Assembly (NCBI GenBank): GCA_902810755.1
Contig: CADDYT010000046.1
Coordinates: 1 to 42,444 of the forward strand
Direction: 5' to 3'
Source of the DNA: Chloroflexota bacterium
GTDB lineage: Bacteria; Chloroflexota; Ktedonobacteria; Ktedonobacterales; Ktedonobacteraceae
Length of the DNA stretch: 42,444 bases
Made by a program: the position numbers and the translations under genes. Shown here in pieces: positions 1-8,277 of the stretch (positions within the stretch are counted from its first letter, which is position 1; every line of letters starts with the position of its first letter). The notes below the pieces were generated by a model. That model had not been told where the DNA came from and searched no databases. It saw nothing but the letters and a program-made list of their open reading frames with translations.

Positions 1-45
1 GCGGGTGGCCTGCAAGCGGCTGGCCTGGGCGTCGGCGTGGCCTTG
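1..45. repeat. Partial GGCC-hairpin (REP-like) repeat at window edge
   Basis: The first bases carry GCGGGTGGCC and GGCTGGCCTGG, the same words as the complete repeat copies further on (6321-6622, 25898-26004, 32669-32767, 42284-42341). The element is cut by the window edge, so its full structure cannot be judged. It lies just past the end of the acetamidase-family gene. Confidence 0.5.
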
Positions 46-59
46 CAGTCAAACAGCCG

Positions 60-1373
60 CTACAGGTGATACTGCGCGCGCACGTAGGTACCGAGGCCGA
101 CGGCATCCAGGCGGTCCATGGGGGCGAGCATGGTGAGCTGGACGACGCCGGGAAGGCGACCGATCTCAACGCCGCCGGTGATGGTGCAGCGATTGCGCAC
201 CTCGGCCTGGGTCATGCGCAGGACTTCTCCGGCGCGCTGGATGGCGTTGTCGGTGGCCTCGTTGATAGTGGGGCCGGTGCCAATGAACTGGACGGGTCCC
301 ATGTTGCGCTGCAGAGAAACGTGATAACGCTGCGCGAGCCGCTCACCGGCCTCGATCTCCGCCTGTGTGTAGGGGCGGGCGATGAAGGGCAGGTCTTCGG
401 CGACGGGCAGCAGAATGGGGCCATCGAGGGCGAGACCCTTGATGACGTTGACGCGCACCGAGGCTTCGGCGGTGATGTCAGTGGTGTGCAGGGAAAGTTC
501 GCCGTCGCCCTGGTTGGCGTGGCAGTCGCCGATGTAGATGCCGCCGCCCTCAATCTTGACGGGGCAGATGAGGACAGCGCCGGGCCGCACTTCGTTGGTG
601 TCGAGGTGCGCGTCGGTTTTGGCGCGGTTGAGTTCCTCCAGCGTCAGGCCATAGGGGTGGTGCGCGCCGACGAGGAAGTTGCCGAAGTCGCCGGCGTTGT
701 GCGAATCGGGCAGGTCGATGCTCGGCGTGGTGCCGATGTTGCCGATGAAGGGGCGCAGGCGGGCCAGCACGCCGGGGATGGTTCCCGGCTCAAAAAGCAG
801 GATGGGATGCTGGCGCGCATTGGGCGGCAGCGCGGCCACTTCGCGAGCGCGCAACGCGAAATCATGGGCAGCCCTGCCATCGACGGTGAGGCCAACCCGG
901 TCGTCGTGGTCAAAGACAATAGTGTAGCCTTCCTCGAAGCCGAAGGGGGCGACGACGGCGCCGCAGTTGGCGCAGCGAATGCTGCTCTCGCCCGTGCCTT
1001 CAACGCGGCTGGCAGGCCACGCCGTGCCGCAGCCGGGGCATTTCTTGTCCACGAAGGGATCATCGCCAAAGGCGGCGGCATTCGTAACCATCGTGCCGGA
1101 AGAGGTCGCCAGCGAAAGCACGCGCATAGATTCGATGGTGATGGCGATAGCGTCGCCCACCTGCGCTCCCGCGACGGCAACGGGCCGCGTCACTTCATGC
1201 CCGCCGCGAAAATCGGGCGTAATCATTGGCCCCCAGCAGCCGGGCGGCACCACACAGCGGATGCGACCGCCATCCCTGACGGTCGCGGCAAAGCCCAGGC
1301 CGGGGCCAACCAGCCCGCCCGTGTACTGATCTACAAAGACATCATCCCTGACTTCGCTGTCCATGGTCTGCAT
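60..1373 (-). CDS. Acetamidase/formamidase family protein with zinc-ribbon insertion
   Basis: A 437-residue protein matching the FmdA/AmdA family in length and layout; these cytosolic enzymes hydrolyse short-chain amides such as formamide or acetamide to ammonia and the acid. Family-like stretches include the GDAIAITIESMRVL segment near residue 75 and the NAGDFGNFLVGAHHP segment in the middle. At about residues 111-140 two Cys pairs (CPGCG and CANCG) form what looks like a four-Cys zinc ribbon inserted in the barrel. The ATG is preceded at 7 nt by AGGAGA (1381-1386), which fixes the start. It stands alone on the minus strand; the upstream gene is the Ser/Thr kinase, 448 bp away. The substrate cannot be told from sequence. 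Confidence 0.85.
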   Translation of the reverse strand: MQTMDSEVRDDVFVDQYTGGLVGPGLGFAATVRDGGRIRCVVPPGCWGPMITPDFRGGHEVTRPVAVAGAQVGDAIAITIESMRVLSLATSSGTMVTNAAAFGDDPFVDKKCPGCGTAWPASRVEGTGESSIRCANCGAVVAPFGFEEGYTIVFDHDDRVGLTVDGRAAHDFALRAREVAALPPNARQHPILLFEPGTIPGVLARLRPFIGNIGTTPSIDLPDSHNAGDFGNFLVGAHHPYGLTLEELNRAKTDAHLDTNEVRPGAVLICPVKIEGGGIYIGDCHANQGDGELSLHTTDITAEASVRVNVIKGLALDGPILLPVAEDLPFIARPYTQAEIEAGERLAQRYHVSLQRNMGPVQFIGTGPTINEATDNAIQRAGEVLRMTQAEVRNRCTITGGVEIGRLPGVVQLTMLAPMDRLDAVGLGTYVRAQYHL

Positions 1374-1731
1374 CGAATTGTCTCCTTTCGCTCAGACAGA
1401 CACCACGCGCCATCCCGGACACGCCCGCGCCTGCCGAACAGCCTCAAATAACAGTTGCGCCGGGACGCTGCACCTTATAAACAGGCCAGCGTCCACCGAC
1501 AGGCAAAATATCCTGTCTTAATCAACCGGGAAAGGACTTACCACTACCTCTCAATAGATCAGGTTAAAGTACACGACGAAATACAGGACGGGTATCCGCT
1601 CATTCCACATACACTGTACCGCAGAGCAGGTAGAGCCGTCAATGCTCTCTATTTCAAATGGCGAAACACTGCACCTGCACGTGAACAGGCCCGGACCTCT
1701 CATGCAATGGCAAACCACCGCCAATGGTGTC
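1374..1731. other. Intergenic region without recognised gene
   Basis: Between the acetamidase start and the REP-type repeats at 1732. Short open frames exist on both strands (for example 1455-1799 plus), but they have no Shine-Dalgarno site, show no recognisable domain and run into the repeats. The only element I can name is the ribosome binding site of the acetamidase gene at 1381-1386. Confidence 0.5.
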
Positions 1732-1802
1732 ATGCTTCGCTCTCGCTCAGCATGACACCTCCGGGGCCGACCCAGATGCTTCGCTCTCGCTCAGCATGAC
1801 AC
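1732..1802. repeat. Two direct 27-bp REP-type repeats
   Basis: Identical 27-bp units at 1732-1758 and 1776-1802 start ATGCTTCGCTCTCG and end CAGCATGACAC. The second copy continues into GTTGG, so CAGCATGACACGTTGG is identical to the right arm of the large palindrome at 40095-40110. They are therefore half-sites of the same dispersed family. They sit just past the 3' end of the kinase gene. Confidence 0.75.
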
Positions 1803-1821
1803 GTTGGATGTCGGCGCATGC

Positions 1822-3582
1822 TCAAGAACGCGGGCCAACGGTGAAATAGCCTGTATTCGAATCACAGGTGCCTGTCGTGCTATTGCAAAAGTTTCCATGC
1901 AGGTAAACGCTGTTCTGGACGGAGCCGTAGAAGACGAGCGGCTGTTGCCCCTGCCCTTGCTGCACGGAAAAGGAAAAGTTGCCCTGCTTATCCACCGTTC
2001 CACTGAGTGATCTGGTGGTGGGCGAAGATGTTTTGAAGGTAACTGATCCGTTCAATATGCCACTGCCCTGCGTTTGCCGGATAAAAACGGTGATGAAGGT
2101 GGTCTGGTTCGTCGTCGAGTTGAACATCGAGCCGTTGTACGTACCGGCAATATAGAGGCCCGGTGGGGGAGTCGGCGTCGGCGTCGCGGTTGGCACGCTC
2201 TTTGTCGCCTGTGCCTGCGCAGTAGCCGTTTGCGAGTGAGAGAGGGCCGCGAGATTGGCCTGCTGCTGGTCGCTGTAGAGGCGGGTGCCATAAACGGCGG
2301 CGGTGGCTACCAGCGCCAGCAGGACAATTACGCCGATAATGGCAAATACTCTCGCGCCGGAGCGAGGCTTTTGCGGGGCGGTGGTCTGCGGTACCGGCGA
2401 CACAACTTGAGCCGACTTTGACAGGCCAACACTTGCCACCTGCTGGCTGGCGACCGTCGGAGCGTCGTGTTCCGTAAAATGAGCCGAGGGCTGCGAGAGG
2501 CGGCTCTGTGACGGTTCCAGCATTGTTGGCAGGGAACTTACCGGGTCTGGGGAGACGCGATTCTGCGATGCCTCCTGGGTTGGCAGCGCGCTTACCATAT
2601 CCGGGGACAAAGGCGGTGTGCCAGCCTGGGCGGAAGAAGAAAAAACCGTTGGCGCGGCGCTCAGCGAGGCGGCGCTATCGGCATTGCCCTGTCCAGGCGA
2701 CGCGGATTGAAGCAGCGCCTCCTCCAATGCGGAGGCAAAGGCAGTGATGGACGGGTAGCGATCTTCCGGCTTCTTGGCAAGCGCGCGCAGCAACACCTGG
2801 TCGACGGCGGGCGAGAGCTGAGGGTTGAGCTTGCTGGGCGGGCCGGGCTGGGCAGTGAAGTGCTGGTACATCAACTGCTCCATGCTGCCGACAAATGGCG
2901 GGCGACCGGTCAACAGTTCATAGGCCATGACCGCCAGCGAATACTGGTCGCTGGCCGCTACCGGCTTGCTGCTCCAGTGTTCGGGCGCCATCGCCGTCGG
3001 GGTGCCGCGAATGGTACGGCTGGAACTGGACGTGGTGGTGCTGCTGCGCGCCACGCCGAAGTCCGCCAGCAAGAGCGTCGGGCGATTGGAATTCTTCTGG
3101 TTGGTGCGCAGGAGAAAGTTCGAGGTCTTGACATCCAGGTGAATCATCTGGTGATCGTGCGCATACTGAAGAGCGTCTGCCGCCTGCGTAATGAGATAGG
3201 CAACGTCGCGCAGCGAGAGGGAAGAGGAGGCTGCCGGGTCCCGTTTCTGCCGCAGCCAGTCGGTTAGCGAGCCATCGGGGCAGAAGGGCATGACCATATA
3301 GGTGATGCTGTTGCCTTCAAGCTTCTCTTCTCCAAAATCATAGAGGGGTAAGATATTGGAGTGTTCGAGCGCGGCAATGGCACGGGCCTCGCGCTGGAAA
3401 AGACGGGCGGCGTCTTTAGAAACGTCGCTGTCAGGATAGGGGTCAACTTCGGCACGCAGCACTTTGATAGCCACCAGTCGATTGACCCGTGTATCATTCA
3501 TCAAATAGACTTCACCCATGCCGCCGCTTCCGAGCAGGCGTACCCGGCGGTAGCGCCCACTTTGCAATTCTTCTACCGGCAT
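1822..3582 (-). CDS. Transmembrane serine/threonine protein kinase
   Basis: A 586-residue PknB-type kinase. The cytosolic N-terminal domain has the glycine loop GSGGMGEVY, the ATP-binding Lys in VAIK (about 40), the catalytic loop HLDVKTSN, the DFG motif (about 174) and MAPEHW. The catalytic loop has HLD rather than HRD, so it is a non-RD kinase, which usually means activation-loop phosphorylation is not the main switch. A Ser/Pro/Gln-rich linker leads to one membrane helix (VFAIIGVIVLLALVATAAVYG) and a Thr/Pro stalk. The roughly 120-residue outer domain is beta-rich with two Cys near the end and no PASTA repeats. I chose the ATG at 3582 because GAGGG lies 5 nt upstream; an ATG at 3600 is in frame but has a poorer site. 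FHA proteins at 28304-30832 and 32920-34041 are plausible phosphothreonine readers, by inference only. Confidence 0.92.
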   Translation of the reverse strand: MPVEELQSGRYRRVRLLGSGGMGEVYLMNDTRVNRLVAIKVLRAEVDPYPDSDVSKDAARLFQREARAIAALEHSNILPLYDFGEEKLEGNSITYMVMPFCPDGSLTDWLRQKRDPAASSSLSLRDVAYLITQAADALQYAHDHQMIHLDVKTSNFLLRTNQKNSNRPTLLLADFGVARSSTTTSSSSRTIRGTPTAMAPEHWSSKPVAASDQYSLAVMAYELLTGRPPFVGSMEQLMYQHFTAQPGPPSKLNPQLSPAVDQVLLRALAKKPEDRYPSITAFASALEEALLQSASPGQGNADSAASLSAAPTVFSSSAQAGTPPLSPDMVSALPTQEASQNRVSPDPVSSLPTMLEPSQSRLSQPSAHFTEHDAPTVASQQVASVGLSKSAQVVSPVPQTTAPQKPRSGARVFAIIGVIVLLALVATAAVYGTRLYSDQQQANLAALSHSQTATAQAQATKSVPTATPTPTPPPGLYIAGTYNGSMFNSTTNQTTFITVFIRQTQGSGILNGSVTFKTSSPTTRSLSGTVDKQGNFSFSVQQGQGQQPLVFYGSVQNSVYLHGNFCNSTTGTCDSNTGYFTVGPRS

Positions 3583-3647
3583 CGTTTCCCTCACAGTCAT
3601 TCAGAGAAGAAAGCCTCTTTCCCTCTGCTAATGCTCAATCTCATCCA

Positions 3648-3676
3648 AGTATAACATGATTATGACAGGATGCAAA
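3648..3676 (-). promoter_or_regulatory. Candidate sigma70-type promoter of the kinase gene
   Basis: Read on the minus strand: TTTGCA (3676-3671), a 17-nt spacer, then TATACT (3653-3648), about 65 nt upstream of the kinase start. The -10 matches the consensus at 5 of 6 positions and the -35 at about 4. Confidence 0.45.
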
Positions 3677-3718
3677 GTAGATACGCTCCCTTGCTCCCCT
3701 GAAGCTGATGCTTGAGAC

Positions 3719-3747
3719 TTGCAAGTCTGCGCGATACCTGTTATTCT
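3719..3747 (+). promoter_or_regulatory. Candidate promoter of the BON-domain gene
   Basis: TTGCAA (3719-3724), a 17-nt spacer and TATTCT (3742-3747), about 100 nt before the ATG at 3846. Each hexamer matches consensus at 4 of 6 positions. It diverges from the kinase promoter in the same 245-bp gap. Confidence 0.35.
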
Positions 3748-3845
3748 TAATATATGAAAGCTACGGTGGCATAGCCATAGCTGTGCATGTCCCGGAGCAG
3801 CGTTTGTTAGGATAAAATCGCGGTGGAAAGCGAGAAGATGAACTC

Positions 3846-4682
3846 ATGGAAACTCCTCTTCAAAGCGTGCAGATGGCGGAGGTAGAGCAGCCATCGCAGG
3901 CACTGGCAGAGCAAGAAGATGAATATGGTTTCGGTGGCGAACACCACATCCATATGCCGAACCCCAGTTTGTGGCCGCTTCTCACGGCTATTCCGATTGC
4001 GCTGTGTATCGCGGCGTTTCTCACGTGGTCGATCGGCTCTGTACCCTGGCTGAGTTTTATTTTTGGCGTTCTCGTCCTGGTCGCCATTATCGGCTGGGCG
4101 CTACAGAACCCGTTTGCGGAGCGTCACGCCCGCCGCAAAACGTCGCAGTTTGCCACCACCTACGCGGAAGTGGAGACAACGGGCGAGATCACCTATGCCG
4201 CCTACCAGACGCTGCAAGAGGCGCGCCGCATCGCCGACCAGATGGTGACGATCAGCAGCACAGAGTGGAGCGCGCATCCTGTCAACGTGGAAGTCGAGAA
4301 AGAGGGCGTGATCCTGGCGCTCTATGGGAAGGTCGAGCTGGAAGCGCAGCGCGAGGCGCTGGAGAAGGCCTTGCTGCAACTGCCGGGCGTGCTGGATGTC
4401 CGAAACTTCCTCGTCGCCGAAGACGCGCTGCTCAACGCCGTCGAGGCGAAGATCGCGAGCCTTCAGGAAGCGGGCAAGCTCAACGGGGCGAAAGACCTGC
4501 GCGTCCAGGTCGAAAACTACATTGTGAATCTCTACGGCTACACACCGACGCCTGAGATGAAGTATATGCTGGAACGCGAGATTGTCGCCATTCCCGGCGT
4601 GCGCGTCGTGGTGAACCATATCGGCCTGGATGAGAATATCCCGGGCTACCTGGGCAAAACCAACAATAAAGTCGGAAAGTAA
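3846..4682 (+). CDS. BON-domain membrane protein
   Basis: A 278-residue protein. An acidic N-terminus ends in HHIHMPNPSLWPLL and leads into two close membrane helices (about residues 43-63 and 69-88), a hairpin that resembles the small subunit IV of bacterial cytochrome c oxidases (weak resemblance). The soluble part holds a BON-type alpha/beta unit (about 148-195; VNVEVEKEGVILALYGKVEL, then a helix ending LPGVLDVRNFL) and a second, weaker repeat of the same pattern ending IPGVRVVVNHIGL near the C-terminus. BON domains are thought to bind membranes or ligands. It is probably membrane-anchored with both BON units on one face. The gene is monocistronic with a strong terminator 12 nt past its stop. 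The function is unknown. Confidence 0.75.
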   Translation: METPLQSVQMAEVEQPSQALAEQEDEYGFGGEHHIHMPNPSLWPLLTAIPIALCIAAFLTWSIGSVPWLSFIFGVLVLVAIIGWALQNPFAERHARRKTSQFATTYAEVETTGEITYAAYQTLQEARRIADQMVTISSTEWSAHPVNVEVEKEGVILALYGKVELEAQREALEKALLQLPGVLDVRNFLVAEDALLNAVEAKIASLQEAGKLNGAKDLRVQVENYIVNLYGYTPTPEMKYMLEREIVAIPGVRVVVNHIGLDENIPGYLGKTNNKVGK

Positions 4683-4694
4683 AGCACACCCTTC

Positions 4695-4743
4695 AAATAA
4701 AGAGGAGACTCGATATGCGATATCGAGCCTCCTCTTTATTTTT
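4695..4743 (+). terminator. Rho-independent terminator after the BON gene
   Basis: A 22-bp stem with one A-C mismatch (AAATAAAGAGGAG and CTCGATAT on the left) closes on a GCG loop and ends in TTATTTTT. The A-rich left flank makes it potentially bidirectional, but no minus-strand gene ends here. Confidence 0.9.
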
Positions 4744-4799
4744 GATGTAATGCCTCCTGAACGACTCTGCCTGCTGGCCGATGAACTGAGCGTAAAGCG

Positions 4800-4828
4800 T
4801 TGAACTTCGATCTTCTTTATGCTATAAT
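4800..4828 (+). promoter_or_regulatory. Sigma70-type promoter of the Pro/Gln-rich membrane protein gene
   Basis: TTGAAC (4800-4805), an exact 17-nt spacer and a perfect TATAAT (4823-4828). This predicts a leader of roughly 125 nt before the ATG at 4959. Confidence 0.7.
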
Positions 4829-4958
4829 GCTCTCAACTCCCAGGATGGTTGAAAATGAAAACGTCAATTGTATAGTAGCCTGTGGCCCTATGGAGTGAGG
4901 AACGTTAAAGCGTACCACTGTAAGTAGAACGCGCCAGCATCTGAGAAGGAGATTGGTC

Positions 4959-6011
4959 ATGGATCCTCGTTTTAACCCCAACCAGCAGCCCTACCAGCCG
5001 TATAATCCTGATCCGTATCAACAGGGACAGAACCCATACCAGCAGGGGCAGAGTACTCCTCCTCCGCCTCCTTATGGCCCCACCAATCCCGACCCGTATA
5101 ATCCATATATAGCACCCCCAACGGTTCCTGACCCGTACACTCCCTATGCGCCTCCTCAGCAACAACCGCCACAGCCGCCGGTGCAGCCAACATACAGCAG
5201 GCCGCCCACGCGCTCAAAAGGAAGACTGTGGCTCATACTGTCGGTTGTACTGATCGTGATCGTGATAGCCGCTCTGGCTATTTTCATTCCATATCAGAAT
5301 ACACAGAACGAGCATGCCACCGCCACCAGTACCGCGCAGACGAAGGCCACCAACGTCGCCAGGGCGGCAACAGGCACAGCGAACGCCAGCAATGCGACGG
5401 CCACCGCCGTCGCTCAGGCGCAGGCGGCACAGACGGCCACCGCCGTTGTCCTGAACCAGAATCCCTATCCCCCTCACACAGGGACGCTCACCCTTTCTGA
5501 TCCGCTGGCAGACAATAGCAAGGGCAATAACTGGCCTGACAGCGTGGACCAGAACGGCAGCGGCTGCACATTCAAAGATGGGGCCTATCACCTCATCCAG
5601 CCGGTCAAAGGGTACATTCAGTCCTGCACAACGGGAACCTTCAGCAACCTGGCGGCGCAGGTCGAGATGACCATTCTCAAAGGCGATTGTGGGGCGTTGA
5701 TCTTCCGGCAGGGGGACTCGTACTATACCTTCAGCGTGTGCCAGAACGGCAGTTACTTTCTGGACATCTATGGCAAAGTTTCGAAGAACCTGGTGACCAG
5801 TTCCAGCACGGCCATCAAAACCGGTCTCAACCAGATGAATCTGATCGCGGTCGTCGCCAACGGTAGCAGCATTACACTCTATGTGAACGGACACGATCTG
5901 AGCAGCTTGAACGATGGCACGCTCCATTCCGGCGGCGTCGGCTTCGGAGCGAATGCGTTCACCGGCGCGACCGAGGTGGCCTATACGAACGTGAAGGTGT
6001 GGACCCTGTGA
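4959..6011 (+). CDS. Membrane-anchored protein with Pro/Gln/Tyr-rich head and jelly-roll-like outer domain
   Basis: A 350-residue protein in four parts. A cytosolic low-complexity head (1-88) is rich in P, Q, Y and N with repeated NPYQQGQ-like units. One membrane helix follows (LWLILSVVLIVIVIAALAIF). An Ala/Thr-rich stalk (about 115-168) comes next. The outer domain of about 180 residues (LSDPLADNSKGNNW to VAYTNVKVWTL) has the look of a concanavalin-type or DUF1080-like sandwich, with Cys at several sites. The start is the ATG at 4959, 6 nt after AGGAGA (4947-4952); an in-frame TTG at 4953 sits directly against that site and is unlikely. A surface-binding or sensing role is likely, and the ligand is unknown. 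Confidence 0.75.
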   Translation: MDPRFNPNQQPYQPYNPDPYQQGQNPYQQGQSTPPPPPYGPTNPDPYNPYIAPPTVPDPYTPYAPPQQQPPQPPVQPTYSRPPTRSKGRLWLILSVVLIVIVIAALAIFIPYQNTQNEHATATSTAQTKATNVARAATGTANASNATATAVAQAQAAQTATAVVLNQNPYPPHTGTLTLSDPLADNSKGNNWPDSVDQNGSGCTFKDGAYHLIQPVKGYIQSCTTGTFSNLAAQVEMTILKGDCGALIFRQGDSYYTFSVCQNGSYFLDIYGKVSKNLVTSSSTAIKTGLNQMNLIAVVANGSSITLYVNGHDLSSLNDGTLHSGGVGFGANAFTGATEVAYTNVKVWTL

Positions 6012-6020
6012 TATCAAATC

Positions 6021-6140
6021 CGATGATGAATTTGAACAACCAGAATCGGTAATCGCTCCTGGCAGAACCCGATCAGAGCTGCCATTCTGGCGCAGAGGTG
6101 AAACCTCTTCACCGATCTTGTTTGTTCAATTTCATCATCG
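6021..6140. other. Structured 120-bp inverted-repeat element
   Basis: Begins 9 nt after the preceding stop codon. Outer arms 6021-6039 and 6122-6140 are complementary over 19 bp with one mismatch. Between them are further pairings: 6040-6046 with 6084-6090, 6060-6065 with 6079-6084, and a tight hairpin 6094-6108 (AGAGGT, loop GAA, ACCTCT). A competing pair is 6045-6050 with 6111-6116. It could be a folded 3' UTR, a small RNA or a small non-autonomous transposable element with 19-bp ends; there is no T-run. Confidence 0.55.
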
Positions 6141-6320
6141 CTGCTCATTCACAGAACGGAACGGCAGTTTGCTTCTCAAGCCGGTTGCGTCAGCCAAATG
6201 TATGGGAAGCAACCGGATTTGATAGAAAACGCTGACAGAAGCCAGAGCAAGCTCCACAGGCAGAGATGGAAGAGGGTGCAAGGGCGAACTAGCCATCGGT
6301 CGGCTACCCACAGCCCACCC
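6141..6320. other. Intergenic, nothing recognised
   Basis: Lies between the structured element and the GGCC repeat block. No gene, promoter match or terminator was found; a short open frame across it on the minus strand reads through the repeats and is not credible. Confidence 0.4.
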
Positions 6321-6622
6321 AGGCCACCCGCCAGGGGTGGCCTGCCTGGCGCTCGCACGGGCTTAAGTGAACGCCTATGGAGGTGGCCCTCCTCTAGACG
6401 GACGTATCGTAGGGCTTGTGGAGCCGCCGCGTAGAGTAGGGCCACCCCTGGCGGGTGGCCTGCCCGCCGCCGCGTCGGTGCCCTGCCCGCCGCCGCGTCG
6501 GTGGTCTGCGTCGCGCTCGCACGGCCTGAAGTGAACGCTTCTGTGGTCACCCCTTGCCGCTGGCCTGTCCGGGCCGCGCCAGATCATGGGTTCACGCTCT
6601 GGGGCCACCCCTGGCGGCTGGC
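6321..6622. repeat. GGCC-hairpin REP-like repeat cluster
   Basis: Holds three hairpin units: 6322-6342 (GGCCACCC, GCCAG, GGGTGGCC), 6440-6460 in the opposite orientation and preceded by GTAG, and 6603-6622. Two direct repeats of a 26-bp companion module (GCGCTCGCACGG to AAGTGAACGC) lie at 6349-6374 and 6513-6538. That module recurs, inverted, beside the copies near 32600 and 42345. The block lies past the 3' end of ftsZ. Confidence 0.8.
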
Positions 6623-6687
6623 CTGCTCCCTTCCCCTTAATGCCTGTGAGATCGCTCTGGTTTTATGTTGCCTTTGCTCTCGCTATT

Positions 6688-8262
6688 TCACCGTTTGCGC
6701 AGGAAGGCGGGGATGTCGATGACATCGCCGATGGGGGCGTTGCGGTTGCCGCGTGGCAGGCCCAGCACTTTGGGATCCGGGCGGCGAATGGGCCGCTGCT
6801 GGCGCTGGTCGCCGGACGGGCGCGGCGCGGGCTGCTCCTCCGGCTGCGGCGCGGGAACGCTGCCGCGCGGGCTGGCGCTCACCGGCTCCTCCTCCAGATC
6901 ATACTCATCGTAGGCATCGTCTTCGACATCGTCCATACCCTGCGCGGCAGGCTGAGAAAGGCGGGGATCGTGGCCGTCACCGCGCGCCGGAGTCAGAGGC
7001 GGCATCGGAGCGGATGGCGACGGGGGCAGAGGCGAGCGCATCGGCTCCTGCATCGGCTGGGCCAGCGGGCGCGGACGCAGCGAAGCCAGTGACGAATCTG
7101 CCTGCGCGGACGAAGGCGTCGGCCCGGTTGGACGATTCGCCATGCTGTTCATAGGCGGCGGCGTGACCGGCAGCGCGCTGTAGCTGTTGGACGAAATGCC
7201 CTGCGAAGCCGAGGACGAGCGCGCAAAACTGCCGTTGCCGCCAACCGGAACAGACGGGTAGTACGAACTGCGGTCGTAGCGGCCCGACTGCTGCGGTTGC
7301 TGCCCCTGGCTGTCAAAGCCGGTGGCGATGACGGTAATCTTGACCTTGCCATCATAGGACGGGTCCTGCACCGCGCCGAAGATGATGTTGGCCTCTGGAT
7401 GCGCCGCCTTGCTGATAATATCAGCTGCCTCGTTGACCTCGTAGAGCGTCAGGTCGGTGCCGCCGGTAATATTGAAGAGTACACCGCGCGCCCCGCTGAT
7501 ATCGATGTCGAGCAACGGGCTGGCAATCGCCAGCTGGGCGGCATCAATGGCACGCGACTCGCCGCTGCCCTCACCGATGGCCATGAGGGCAGAACCGGCC
7601 TGCGACATGATCGTCTTCACGTCAGCGAAGTCAAGGTTGATGAGGCCGGGGACGGTAATCAGGTCGCTGATGCCCTGAATGCCCTGACGCAGCACATCAT
7701 CGGCCAGCCGGAAGGCTTCTGAAAGCGGCATGCGCTTATCGGCCACCTGCAAGAGGCGGTCGTTGGGGACGGTGATGAGCGTATCCACGTGCTGCTTCAG
7801 GTTGGCGATGCCCTCCTCGGCGGCGAGGCGGCGCTTGTTGCCCTCGAAGGTAAAGGGCCGGGTGACGACGCCGACGGTCAGCGCGCCGACCTCGCGGGCA
7901 ATCTGCGCCACGACGGGGCTGGCCCCCGTGCCGGTGCCGCCGCCCATTCCGGCGGTAATAAAGACCATATCGGAGCCTTTGAGGGCCTCGTAGATCTCCT
8001 CCGCGTTCTCCTCCGCAGCCTTCGCGCCAATAGAGGGGTTGCCGCCGGCGCCGAGGCCACGAGTCAGCTTGTCGCCGATACGGATCCAGTGTGGGGCCTC
8101 CGTTTGCAGCAACGCCTGTGCATCGGTGTTGATGGCGATAAATTCAATCCCTACCATACTGGCACGAATCATACGGTTTACCGCATTGGTTCCCCCTCCT
8201 CCAACACCGATCACCCGAATCTGGGCAAAGCCCTCAACTTGATGATTTCCCATTGGTACCAT
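6688..8262 (-). CDS. ftsZ: Cell division protein FtsZ
   Basis: The tubulin-like GTPase that polymerises into the Z-ring at mid-cell. It is 524 residues, against about 350-400 in most bacteria. The core (about 10-325) has [14 protein letters not shown], the GTP-binding [13 protein letters not shown] loop and the T7 loop [11 protein letters not shown]. The extra length is a disordered linker of about 180 residues rich in P, S, Q and R with an acidic stretch ([16 protein letters not shown]). It ends in the conserved peptide DIPAFLRKR that binds FtsA and other anchors. The ATG at 8262 follows the site CCTCCTT complement (8268-8274) by 5 nt. That site touches the ftsA stop, so the two are probably translationally linked. 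It is the last gene of the cluster. Confidence 0.98.
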   Translation of the reverse strand: MVPMGNHQVEGFAQIRVIGVGGGGTNAVNRMIRASMVGIEFIAINTDAQALLQTEAPHWIRIGDKLTRGLGAGGNPSIGAKAAEENAEEIYEALKGSDMVFITAGMGGGTGTGASPVVAQIAREVGALTVGVVTRPFTFEGNKRRLAAEEGIANLKQHVDTLITVPNDRLLQVADKRMPLSEAFRLADDVLRQGIQGISDLITVPGLINLDFADVKTIMSQAGSALMAIGEGSGESRAIDAAQLAIASPLLDIDISGARGVLFNITGGTDLTLYEVNEAADIISKAAHPEANIIFGAVQDPSYDGKVKITVIATGFDSQGQQPQQSGRYDRSSYYPSVPVGGNGSFARSSSASQGISSNSYSALPVTPPPMNSMANRPTGPTPSSAQADSSLASLRPRPLAQPMQEPMRSPLPPSPSAPMPPLTPARGDGHDPRLSQPAAQGMDDVEDDAYDEYDLEEEPVSASPRGSVPAPQPEEQPAPRPSGDQRQQRPIRRPDPKVLGLPRGNRNAPIGDVIDIPAFLRKR

Positions 8263-8277
8263 AGTGGCCTCCTTTAC

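Noticed and set aside
66..1451. Long open frame on the plus strand opposite the acetamidase gene
   Set aside because: Low-complexity Gly/Ala/Asp-rich translation with no domain; it mirrors the codon pattern of the real gene on the other strand.
1455..1799. Possible small gene between acetamidase and kinase genes
   Set aside because: No ribosome site, no domain, and its end is made of the 27-bp repeats.
6321..6622. CRISPR array
   Set aside because: Repeats are palindromic hairpins in both orientations with irregular spacing and no equal-length spacers; no cas genes nearby.
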